DNA of 64,000 nt from Paraburkholderia fungorum (GTDB taxonomy: Bacteria > Pseudomonadota > Gammaproteobacteria > Burkholderiales > Burkholderiaceae): the NCBI RefSeq assembly GCF_902833645.1, contig NZ_CADFGE010000016.1, positions 62,001 to 126,000 on the forward strand, given 5' to 3'. Of the stretch, positions 42,851 to 51,451 are shown in pieces (the stretch's first letter is position 1; each line of letters begins with the position of its first letter). Made by a program: the position numbers and the translations under genes. The notes below the pieces were generated by a model, which was not told the DNA's origin, ran no database searches, and saw only the letters and a program-made list of their open reading frames with translations.

Positions 42851-45800
42851 CTAATTCGACAACGACAAATACGGCGAACTAAGCGGCGTAGGCGGAAACG
42901 GCTGCAACCCCGTCTGCCTGCTAAAGCTATACCGCACATAAACCGCTGCAAGCCACTCCCGATACTCATAAGCATTGCCGAGCGACGCAGTCGCCCCAAA
43001 CGCCAACTGCGGCGCCAGTTGATATTCCCCCACCGCGCTAAGCGAATAAGAAAACCCGGTCTTGCTCTGCCCAGGATAAACCGCACCGCCATCCACACCC
43101 GTGCCAATAAGATTGGCTATCGCCGCCGCAGTAGCCTGGCGGTTGGACCCGTCATTGAGCGGGAAGTAATTCGACGCGTCCTGACGATAATGCTGCACGC
43201 CGATCGATCCCTTCACGTCATAAGTGAACTGCCCATTGCGCCCTGTCCATTCCACCGGCAGATTCAGAATCACATACTGCTGCGGACTGAAGTACCCACC
43301 CTGACCATAGGTGAAGTACGACAGGTTCTTGTTATAACGCATCAGCGTCGTGTTCACGCCGACAGTCAGCGTCTGATCCGCATCCTTGAAGACACGTGTA
43401 TAGACACCGCCGCCGCCCTTGACAGCGTTATTGCTCGCTACGTTATAACCCTGGTAGTACTGAAACGCGGCATTCACGTACAGGCCACTGGTGCCGTCGT
43501 CCCACGCAAGGCTGCCGAGGCCGCCATTGGAAGTGACGCCGCCCCACTCGAGGCCGGAGCCGGAATCGCGCGCGCCCGCATACGAGAGCAGGCTGTCCGT
43601 CACCGCGCGGCGTGCGATAGCCAGCGAATAAGACACCTTGTCGGTAATGCCGCCGTTGTATTGCAGGCCGCCCACGACGGTTTTCTCAGGGAAGCCGAGC
43701 GGCGTCACGCCGATATCGCCGCTAAAGCTGCGGGCTTCGTAGCCGAGCGACAAACCCACACCGTTGGCGGTCTGGCTGCCATAGGTGTTGTTGCCGTTGA
43801 CCGCGGCAATCGCGGACGTGCTGCTGGACAGCCCCGCGCCGAATCGCGCGAGCGTCGAGAGATTGCCCGAAGCAGTGCCGGCATCCAGCGTAACCGGCGT
43901 GGCGGTCACCACAATGTGGCCGTTGCCCGCCTTGATGCGCCCCTGAATGGGCGCTTCGATATCGGTCAGCGTCGACAGTCCATCCTCGCCCGAACGGTTG
44001 CGGAACACAATCCCGCCCGACACCGTGCTCGATTGCTCGCGATTGACCTGAGCCAGTTCCTCCGCCACGCCAAGTGTCTGCGTATTGGCAACGTTCGGTT
44101 GCGGGTAGCCAGCGCCATTGCCGTTCGCACCGGGTTGCTGCGGGTAATACGGCTGCGCGTAACCGGTAGGCGGCTGCGGAATGTACGGTTGCTGCTGTTG
44201 CGCGTAATAACCCGAACCCTGACCCGGATACGGCTGATAGGGTTGCTGGGCGTAAGCCTGCTGCGGCGGAACCGGTTGATAGGGTTGTTGCGCGTAACCC
44301 TGCTGCTGCGCATAAGGTTGCTGGCCGTAATAGGGCTGTTGCTGCTGCGGATAAGCTTGCTGCCCATACGGCGCCTGCGCATAGGCCTGCGTGTTGCGAT
44401 TGCTCTTTGACGCGCTTTGTTTCTTGCTGGTCGAGCGTTTCGTGCTCGCGGACGAATTCGCGTAACGCGGCGGCTGCATCGAACCGGCGTTGGCTTGCGC
44501 TTCACGCGCGGCAGGCGACATCGGCCATGGCGTGGCCGCATAGCCGTCCGGCACCTGCTGCGGATACTGAGCCTGCTGCGGATACTGAGCCTGCTGCGGA
44601 TAACCGCCTTGTTGCGGATAACCACCCTGTTGGGGGTAGCCGCCTTGCTGCGGATAGCCAGCCTGCTGCGGATACCCTGGGTTGTACTGCTGCTGCGGGA
44701 CCTGTTGCATCTGCGGCTGGCCCTGGCCCGGATACGGTTGCAACGGCGCGCCTGACTGGCTCGACCCGTTGCTCCCCTGGCCGTAACCCCCCGTGTTGAC
44801 GCCGGGCAGCGGCGCGTTATAAGGCAACGGGGCCGGCGCGGCATTGGGCGAATACGGCTGCGGCGCGGGTGCCGTGTAAGGCGCGACGTAGGGCGCGGGC
44901 TGCGTGGGTGGCGGAAAGTTCGGCACGGTCTGTGACGGCAAGGAGGACTGCGAGTACGGAAGCGAGGCACGCGCGGCGTTGGAGCCGCCGCCGGCAAACG
45001 CGGCGTTGTCGGCGTCGGTCGGCGAGATCGTGGCGGTTTTACCTTCGAAGGGATTGGTGCCGGGCAGCGGCGTCGCGCCGATCCGGCGCATCGCGACTTC
45101 CCAGCCGCGCGGCACGTTGCCCGGTGCATTGGCGCGCGGCGCGTTGGCCATCAGCGGCGTATTGGCCGCGACCAGCGAACGCTGCAGATAAGTCGATGCG
45201 AGCGACAGCTTGCCTTCGGCGCGATACATGCGCCCGACCGTCGCCAGCACGCCCGGGTCGCCAGGGGCCGCCGCGAGCGCTTGCCGCGCGAGCGATTCGG
45301 CATAGCTGAACTGTTTCGCCCCAGTCGCCGCGGAGATGCCCGCCTGCAGCAGGTTCAGGTCGTCCGGTTTGCGTTGCAGCGCGACGCGGTAACTGGCGAG
45401 CGCATTGCGGTCGTCGCCGGCGCTCGAATAGAGGCGCCCGAGAGCGGCTTGCAGATCGGGATTGTCGGGCATCGCCGCCAGCCACGGCGCGATCACGTCA
45501 TAGGCGCTGGCAAGGTCGCCGCGCTGACGCACCGCGTCGCATTGCTTGATGACGATGCCCAGATTCAGATTGCCGAAATCGGTGCGCTGCTGCGGTGTCA
45601 ATTGCATCGACGCGAGCCGCCGCATCACCATGCCGAGTTCGGCTTCCTGCCGCGTGGCGGACAGAATGCCCGCGTATTGCAGCAGTAAATCGGTGTTGCC
45701 GGGCGCCGCGTTCATTGCGCTGCGTACGAGGCCCAACGCACGATTCGGGTCGCCGGCCTGCTGATACGCGGCGGCAATCACGCCGATCAGTTCCGGGTTG

Positions 45801-47659
45801 TTTCCGGCCACCGGCTCGGCCGCTTGCAAGGTCGCCAGCGCCTGTTGCGACTGGCCGTTGCGCGCCATCCGCATCGCGAGGTCGGCCTGCTGATGCACCC
45901 ACAAACGGTGCTGCAAGGTCGTCATCGCGTCGGTGCGCTGCGCGACCGGAATCCGTTCGAGTTGCGCGAGACCGGCCGCCCAGTCCTGGGTTTCCGCCGA
46001 CAGCAACGCACTCGCGTAGAGCGCATCGGTCATGTCGGGATGCGCGGCGAGTAGTCCGTCCATCATGCTGCGGGCATTCGCCACCGCGCCCTGGCGCACG
46101 TAAATGCGCGCGAGGTCGAGGCGCAGCCAGGGATCGTCGGGATTGTTCAGCAACGCGTCTTCGAACAGGCTGCGCGCGCTGCCGAGATCGCCGCGCGCTT
46201 CGGCCGCGCGCGCCTGGGCAGCCTGCGCTTCGCCCCGCAAACGGTTGATGCCGCCGGCCTTCGATTGTTGTTCGCTGTTCAACTGATTGGCGAATTGCAG
46301 TGCTTCGTCGCCGCGGCCTTGTGCAGCGAGCGCGCCGACGAGGCCGCGAATCGCATCGGGATTGTCGGCCTGGCGGCGCAATGCCATCCGGTAGGCCTGC
46401 TCGGCGCCGGCCGGGTCGTGATTCGACAGCAGCATCTCGCCGAGCAGCACCTGCGCGGTGACGTCGGACGGATTCAGCGCGATCGCGCGTTCGAACAGCG
46501 ACTTTGCCTTCGCGAACTCGCCATTGCTGCGCGCGCCGATCGCGTCGCTGGTGTAGGTCCAGTAGGTTGCACTATCGAGCGCGGTTTTCCAGCGCGCCGG
46601 ATTGCCGCTGCGCGACGCGCGTTCCAGATAATTGCGGGCTTCGGCAAAACGTTCCTGCTTCAACGCGGCGATACCCATGCCGCCCAGCGCATCGGTGTCG
46701 TTCGGACTATTTGCCAGTACTGACGAAAACTTCGAGCGCGCCGTGTCGAGCTCGCCTCGGTCGAGCGCGGCGAACCCGTCGGCGATGGTGCGGCCACGAG
46801 CATCGACCGCGGCATTTTCCTGAGCACGGTCGCGAGCCGCCTTGTCCTGCTGGACCATCGAATCGAAGCGGGCCTTGACCGCGGCGTCGTCGGGTGAGGC
46901 TTGCAGATAGGCTTCATACGTCGCGGCGTCGGAGGGCCGTGCGTCGAGCCACAATAAGGCTTGCCGCCAGCTCTTTTTCGCCGACGCGCCAACCGTGCTG
47001 TCGCCGGTGAGCTTCTGCAGCCGCGCGATCCCGTCGCGGCGTGTAGTGTCGCGATAGGTCAGATGCTGCGCATAGGCGAGGGCGTAGCGCGGGTCGTCGG
47101 GATTGTCGCGCGCGAGTTGTTCGAGGCCGCGGCGCGCCTGGTCCCAGCCCTGCGGCGTGGCCGACAGGGCCTGGTAATACTCGAGTTGCAGTTCGGGCGT
47201 CGCCGGCTTGCCGTTCAACGCGCGCTGATATTCCTCCACCGCGCTCGCGCTTTGACCGCTTTGCGCGAGCCGCCGCGCGTCGTTGACGGTCTGATCACGC
47301 AAGCTCGATTCGCCGAGCCGCCGGCCCAGTTCGTCCAGATTCGGATAGTTCGGCGCAACCGCTTTCAGACGCGCCAGATATTGCTGCGCTCCCGCGCCGT
47401 CCTTGCGGTCGGCGAGCACCATGCCCATGCCGTAGAGCGCATCGGGTTGCTTCGGGTCGATGCGCAGCACTTTCTGCCACGCCTGTTCGGCGAGGTCGCC
47501 GCGATGATGCGATTGCCAGTACTTGCCCTGATCGATCAGCACGCTCAGCGGGTCTTTCGACGCCTGCGCCAACGCATCAGGCGAGGCCGTCGCCACACCG
47601 CACACCACCGTGAGGCTCAGCGCGAACCGCATTGACAACGCGAGGGCGCTCAATCGCAT
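42851..47659 (-). CDS. bcsC: Cellulose synthase outer-membrane export subunit BcsC
   Basis: 1602 residues. Signal peptide to about residue 30, then ~19 TPR repeats across the periplasmic part (ALYGMGMVLADRKDGAGAQQYL-type units) to about residue 860. A ~290-residue Gln/Tyr/Pro-rich linker follows (DNA about 44090-44960), then the BCSC_C beta-barrel domain (about 1230-1602) through which glucan leaves. The typical protein is ~1150-1300 residues, so the linker accounts for the extra size. ATG 47659 is 6 bp from GGAG; TTG 47671 is the alternative. It overlaps bcsZ by 10 bp. Confidence 0.95.
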   Translation of the reverse strand: MRLSALALSMRFALSLTVVCGVATASPDALAQASKDPLSVLIDQGKYWQSHHRGDLAEQAWQKVLRIDPKQPDALYGMGMVLADRKDGAGAQQYLARLKAVAPNYPNLDELGRRLGESSLRDQTVNDARRLAQSGQSASAVEEYQRALNGKPATPELQLEYYQALSATPQGWDQARRGLEQLARDNPDDPRYALAYAQHLTYRDTTRRDGIARLQKLTGDSTVGASAKKSWRQALLWLDARPSDAATYEAYLQASPDDAAVKARFDSMVQQDKAARDRAQENAAVDARGRTIADGFAALDRGELDTARSKFSSVLANSPNDTDALGGMGIAALKQERFAEARNYLERASRSGNPARWKTALDSATYWTYTSDAIGARSNGEFAKAKSLFERAIALNPSDVTAQVLLGEMLLSNHDPAGAEQAYRMALRRQADNPDAIRGLVGALAAQGRGDEALQFANQLNSEQQSKAGGINRLRGEAQAAQARAAEARGDLGSARSLFEDALLNNPDDPWLRLDLARIYVRQGAVANARSMMDGLLAAHPDMTDALYASALLSAETQDWAAGLAQLERIPVAQRTDAMTTLQHRLWVHQQADLAMRMARNGQSQQALATLQAAEPVAGNNPELIGVIAAAYQQAGDPNRALGLVRSAMNAAPGNTDLLLQYAGILSATRQEAELGMVMRRLASMQLTPQQRTDFGNLNLGIVIKQCDAVRQRGDLASAYDVIAPWLAAMPDNPDLQAALGRLYSSAGDDRNALASYRVALQRKPDDLNLLQAGISAATGAKQFSYAESLARQALAAAPGDPGVLATVGRMYRAEGKLSLASTYLQRSLVAANTPLMANAPRANAPGNVPRGWEVAMRRIGATPLPGTNPFEGKTATISPTDADNAAFAGGGSNAARASLPYSQSSLPSQTVPNFPPPTQPAPYVAPYTAPAPQPYSPNAAPAPLPYNAPLPGVNTGGYGQGSNGSSQSGAPLQPYPGQGQPQMQQVPQQQYNPGYPQQAGYPQQGGYPQQGGYPQQGGYPQQAQYPQQAQYPQQVPDGYAATPWPMSPAAREAQANAGSMQPPRYANSSASTKRSTSKKQSASKSNRNTQAYAQAPYGQQAYPQQQQPYYGQQPYAQQQGYAQQPYQPVPPQQAYAQQPYQPYPGQGSGYYAQQQQPYIPQPPTGYAQPYYPQQPGANGNGAGYPQPNVANTQTLGVAEELAQVNREQSSTVSGGIVFRNRSGEDGLSTLTDIEAPIQGRIKAGNGHIVVTATPVTLDAGTASGNLSTLARFGAGLSSSTSAIAAVNGNNTYGSQTANGVGLSLGYEARSFSGDIGVTPLGFPEKTVVGGLQYNGGITDKVSYSLAIARRAVTDSLLSYAGARDSGSGLEWGGVTSNGGLGSLAWDDGTSGLYVNAAFQYYQGYNVASNNAVKGGGGVYTRVFKDADQTLTVGVNTTLMRYNKNLSYFTYGQGGYFSPQQYVILNLPVEWTGRNGQFTYDVKGSIGVQHYRQDASNYFPLNDGSNRQATAAAIANLIGTGVDGGAVYPGQSKTGFSYSLSAVGEYQLAPQLAFGATASLGNAYEYREWLAAVYVRYSFSRQTGLQPFPPTPLSSPYLSLSN
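44555..44680 (-). repeat. Seven tandem 18-bp repeats inside bcsC
   Basis: Units of the form CTGCTGCGGATACTGAGC (plus strand) repeat seven times with point changes and encode YPQQ-plus-two-residue units (GYPQQ or QYPQQ). They are the core of the low-complexity linker between the TPR and barrel parts. Confidence 0.9.
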
Positions 47660-48852
47660 GCATTTCTCCAACTGGGCACGAGACGGCCGGCTTCGTCGAA
47701 GCGATAGCGGCCGTCGATAAATCCGGTGCCGAACAAACCGAGCACACGATCGTAATAGACAGGCTCGCGACCCGGCACGTTGGTGTCGAGGGCGGCGAGA
47801 TGGGTGCGCGCGAGCCCGAGGCCGCGCTCGTCACCGAGCGCCTTGAAGTACGGCGCGAGCGCGCCCCAGTAGCTTAACGGACCTTCGCCGCTCGCCGTGC
47901 CGGTGGTCGACGAGACCTTCTCGGGCGGGATGCCGGTTTGCGCCACCTTCGCGCGCATGCCGCCCACCGCCGCGAGCCAAGGCTTGGCGAGCGGATCGGC
48001 GGACGACGCGAGACCGGCCCACAGGTAGACGCGGATCGCGTCATAGCTGCCCGTGTCGCCTTCTTTCGGATCGACCACGAACTGGCCGTTCTGCCAGGCA
48101 GCCCAGTCGGGCGTGAAGCCCAGCGGCGAGGTGGTCTTGATCAGCTTGTAGGCGTTGTCGGCGAGCCGGGCCCACGGCCCGCCCGGCATCTCCTTCGCCA
48201 GCGCGCGCAGCACCGGCAAAGGCAGATAGCTCGGGTTCAGGCGCGTGACGCCGCCGTTCGCGAAGCCTTGCGGTCCGGGCAGCAGCATCGGGCCAAGGCC
48301 CGGCAGCGTGGTCGTTTCCTCGCGCGCGATTTGCGCGGCGAGCGCCCGACCGAGTTGCGTGTAACTTGCGTCATGCCACAGGCGGCCGGCTTGCAGCAGA
48401 TCGTAGGCGATCCACAGGTCGGAGTCGGACGCGGAATTCTGATCGAGCACGCCGAATGAGCCGTCCGGTTTCCTGCCCCAGAGCCACGACGGCAGCCGCA
48501 CGTTTTGCGCGTCGAACTGATTGCCCGCGAGGTTGGCGCGGGTCCAGCCGAGCAACCGGTCGAAGCTCGCGCGGTCGTTCGCGACCAGCGCGAAGAACAT
48601 GCCGTACGACTGGCCTTCCGAAGTGGTTTTCAGTTGCGGCGACGAATAATCGATCACGCGGCCATCGGCCTGCACGAAGTGTTCGATGAAGATGCGGTAC
48701 GCCGGCCAGTCGTTATTGCACTGGCCTGGCTGACCTGGCGTCGGCGTGGCCTGGGCCACCCTGGTGAGGCCGGCAAAACTCGTGGCCGCCGCAAGCGCGA
48801 GGCCCACGCCCAACGTGAGCGTCATATAGGTCTTGTTGATTCGAACCCGCAT
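47650..48852 (-). CDS. bcsZ: Periplasmic endo-1,4-beta-glucanase of the cellulose operon (GH8)
   Basis: 400 residues with a signal peptide (LGVGLALAAATSFAG region, cleavage near 35). GH8 motifs: TSEGQSYGMF with the acid Glu (about 79), NSASDSDLWIAYDLL with the Asp pair, and SYDAIRVYLWAGL. The enzyme trims nascent cellulose and is needed for normal export in related systems. AGGA lies before the ATG. Placed between bcsB and bcsC, overlapping the latter. Confidence 0.95.
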   Translation of the reverse strand: MRVRINKTYMTLTLGVGLALAAATSFAGLTRVAQATPTPGQPGQCNNDWPAYRIFIEHFVQADGRVIDYSSPQLKTTSEGQSYGMFFALVANDRASFDRLLGWTRANLAGNQFDAQNVRLPSWLWGRKPDGSFGVLDQNSASDSDLWIAYDLLQAGRLWHDASYTQLGRALAAQIAREETTTLPGLGPMLLPGPQGFANGGVTRLNPSYLPLPVLRALAKEMPGGPWARLADNAYKLIKTTSPLGFTPDWAAWQNGQFVVDPKEGDTGSYDAIRVYLWAGLASSADPLAKPWLAAVGGMRAKVAQTGIPPEKVSSTTGTASGEGPLSYWGALAPYFKALGDERGLGLARTHLAALDTNVPGREPVYYDRVLGLFGTGFIDGRYRFDEAGRLVPSWRNACD

Positions 48853-48871
48853 ATCAGTCCTATCGGTACTC

Positions 48872-51448
48872 TCAGTCTTTCAGGCGGCGCGCGGCGATCG
48901 AGCGCAGGGTCCGGTAGAACAGACCGGCGATGATCAGCGCGGCAAGCACGCCGCTTAGCACCAGCAGCAGCGGATGCGACGACAGCGCCCAACGCAGATA
49001 CTCCTGCGGCGACAAATGGCCGACATAATACGCTTCGCCGTTCGACGTGATGGTGACGGTGCGGCCGTGGATCACGGCCATCGCGCCTTGAATTTCCGGC
49101 AGCACGTCGGCGTCGAGCAGGGCGGCGGACAGATCGGCGTCCGACTGGCCGGCCGCGCTCACCAGCGCGACGGCGCTGCGGTTCTTCTGCAGCGGCGATT
49201 CGAAACCGGTCAGCAGCGCGTCGCCGTTCGAACTCACGAGCGTGAGGTCGGCGCGCGCCGGCGAACGTTCGACACCGCGCTCGCCATGCCACCAGTCCTC
49301 GAGCTTGAAGACCACGTCTGACAGCGAGAAGGTGCGCGAATCGCCGTCGCTTGAAAACGGCATCGATTTGGCCCAGCGCTGCAGCAGCGGCTGCTTGCCC
49401 GGCGCGCCGAAAATCAGCAGATCCTTGTTCGCGTACTTGTCGACGTCATCGGCCGTGCCGACGGTGACGCCGCTTACCGGATATCCCGTCGATGCGCCCA
49501 TGCGGCCCATGGTCAGCAGGTACAGGCTGTAGTCGCTCGAATCGGCGTCGTTCGGCAGGACCACCGCGGTCTCGGAGAGGTCGGCCATGCGGGTGAACGG
49601 GAAGCCGCTGTTGGCAAACGCCGCCAGATCGGGCAGCGCCATGTAATGCGGGAACGACGACAGATCGATGGTCGAGTTCGGGTCGATGGCGCCCACCACG
49701 TTTTCCAGCAGACGGCCGTGACACTCGCCGGTGTTCGGAATGTCGTAGTAGAAATGCAGGCGCACTTGCGCGCGCGGCGTCAGCAGCAGCGGCGGAATGT
49801 GGACCGTGCGGCGCGCTTCGGCGGTTTTGTCCGGCAGGACGCGCGCGAAATAATGGCTCAGCTCGAACACCGAGGCCGACTCGGCCGGAATCGGCAGCGA
49901 CTGCACGAAGCCGTCGTTGACGCTGATGTTGAGCGACGACCGGTCGCGCAGCGGACGCACCGTGTAGCGGTAGCGCAGATCGATCGGCGCGCCCTTGGTG
50001 TGCCACATGAACAGATCGGGCGGCACGCGCAGGTTCACGCGCACGGCGTCGGCGTCGTAGCCGGACACGGTCAGATCGCGCGGGTCGGCGAGTTCGCCGA
50101 AGCGCACGGGGCGGTTGGTGGGCAGCCAGTTCGGCGCGTCGTACGGCGCGCGCGGGGCGAGTTCGTTCAGGCTCGTGATCGTCGCGCTCGGGCCGGTGAG
50201 CGTGTTCTGACCGATGCCGAGCGCTCTGGCCGCGGTTTTCAGTTCGGCCTCGGTGCGCCCGAGCACGAGCAGCAGCTTGCCGCGTGCCGGTGCTTCGCGA
50301 TCCACCACGGCGATCGTCGGGCCGGAGATTGCCGGGATCGTCACGCCGGCCGGGCGTTGGTCGTCCGTGGCGAAAACGACGGCGTTGCCCGACAGCGGCG
50401 CGTTATCCAGTTGCGCGGGAAATATCGCGCCGCGATAGCCGGCCAGCGCGCCAAACCATGACGCGACAATGCCGCCCGCTTCGAGCGTGCCGGCGCCGGG
50501 TTTTTGCGGGAACACGAACGGCAGCTCGAGACGGCGCACATCGCGGCGGTCGAAGAACGGCTGCGGCAATGCCGCGAGATCCGGCTTGCTGGCGAGCGAC
50601 GCATAGGTCAGGTCGAGCGAACTCGCGTTGCTGACGGTGGCCCACAGCGACGAATTCGCGGGGTCTTCGCAACTCGTCGTGTAGTGACCGATCAACTGCA
50701 CGTTCAGGTGATTGAATTCGGTAATGAAGCGCGGATCGATCGAGACGTCGCGCGCCACCAGCATGCCGGCCTGTTCGCGTGGCACCGGCAGTGTCGCGGC
50801 GACTTCGCCGTTCACTAGCACTTTCAGCTGGGAAATATTCGCGAGCAGCGCGGGCGAGTAGCTGTAGACCAGATGCAGGATCGCGCCGGTCACCACTTCG
50901 TCGCCGCGCACGGAGAAGGCGACGCCGTTCTGGCCGTCGGTGCCGCGCAGTTGCAGCGGATCGCGCGCGCCGAGGTCGGCGAAGGTGAGCGTTTGACGGC
51001 GGCCGCCCGGCACCAGGGTGCCCGGCTCGGCAGTGGTGGGCGTTCTGATACCCAGCGCTTTTACCGACGAAGCGGCGAGCGCCGGCGTGGGCGTGGCCAA
51101 CTGTGCTTGCGTGATCGCGGCCGGATCGTAAGGCACGGCCGGGCTCGGCGCGGGCACGCTGCCCACCCCGGTGGCGACGCGCGCGGCCGGCGCGCCCTGG
51201 CCTTGCTGAGACTGCGGCGCGACCGCCTGACCGGCTGGCGCCGCGCTCGCGCCGCTCGTCGCCGCCGCAGTCGCTTCGGCGGCCGATGCCAGCGGCGCTG
51301 CCAACGCGGTCTGCAACGCGAGCCAACAGGCAAGTCCGCGCATCAACCCTTGCGAGCGAGGGCGTCCCGCCGGACGCGCCTGCGCTTTCATCCCACCGCG
51401 CTCGTGATGCGAGCGTTCGACGTTTGACTTCGCCATCCTGTTGCCCAT
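48872..51448 (-). CDS. bcsB: Cellulose synthase periplasmic subunit BcsB
   Basis: 858 residues. The signal peptide (MRGLACWLALQTALAAPLASA) lies after ~35 leader residues. An Ala/Gln/Pro-rich stretch to about 120 precedes the jelly-roll and flavodoxin-like repeats (VVFATDDQRPAGV; LLIFGAPGKQPLLQRW). The protein closes with a C-terminal TM anchor (LLLVLSGVLAALIIAGLFY) that docks on BcsA. The start is uncertain: ATGs at 51448, 51436 and 51391 are in frame and none has a strong Shine-Dalgarno. It begins 3 bp after the bcsA stop. Confidence 0.94.
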   Translation of the reverse strand: MGNRMAKSNVERSHHERGGMKAQARPAGRPRSQGLMRGLACWLALQTALAAPLASAAEATAAATSGASAAPAGQAVAPQSQQGQGAPAARVATGVGSVPAPSPAVPYDPAAITQAQLATPTPALAASSVKALGIRTPTTAEPGTLVPGGRRQTLTFADLGARDPLQLRGTDGQNGVAFSVRGDEVVTGAILHLVYSYSPALLANISQLKVLVNGEVAATLPVPREQAGMLVARDVSIDPRFITEFNHLNVQLIGHYTTSCEDPANSSLWATVSNASSLDLTYASLASKPDLAALPQPFFDRRDVRRLELPFVFPQKPGAGTLEAGGIVASWFGALAGYRGAIFPAQLDNAPLSGNAVVFATDDQRPAGVTIPAISGPTIAVVDREAPARGKLLLVLGRTEAELKTAARALGIGQNTLTGPSATITSLNELAPRAPYDAPNWLPTNRPVRFGELADPRDLTVSGYDADAVRVNLRVPPDLFMWHTKGAPIDLRYRYTVRPLRDRSSLNISVNDGFVQSLPIPAESASVFELSHYFARVLPDKTAEARRTVHIPPLLLTPRAQVRLHFYYDIPNTGECHGRLLENVVGAIDPNSTIDLSSFPHYMALPDLAAFANSGFPFTRMADLSETAVVLPNDADSSDYSLYLLTMGRMGASTGYPVSGVTVGTADDVDKYANKDLLIFGAPGKQPLLQRWAKSMPFSSDGDSRTFSLSDVVFKLEDWWHGERGVERSPARADLTLVSSNGDALLTGFESPLQKNRSAVALVSAAGQSDADLSAALLDADVLPEIQGAMAVIHGRTVTITSNGEAYYVGHLSPQEYLRWALSSHPLLLVLSGVLAALIIAGLFYRTLRSIAARRLKD

Positions 51449-51451
51449 AGA

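Noticed and set aside
42650..44410. Plus-strand open frame running from repeat locus L into bcsC antisense
   Set aside because: It starts inside the hairpin repeat (MSRFLLPTFLCGRQRK) and continues as a shadow of bcsC. The same start recurs in the copy near 60.7 kb, which identifies it as repeat-derived.
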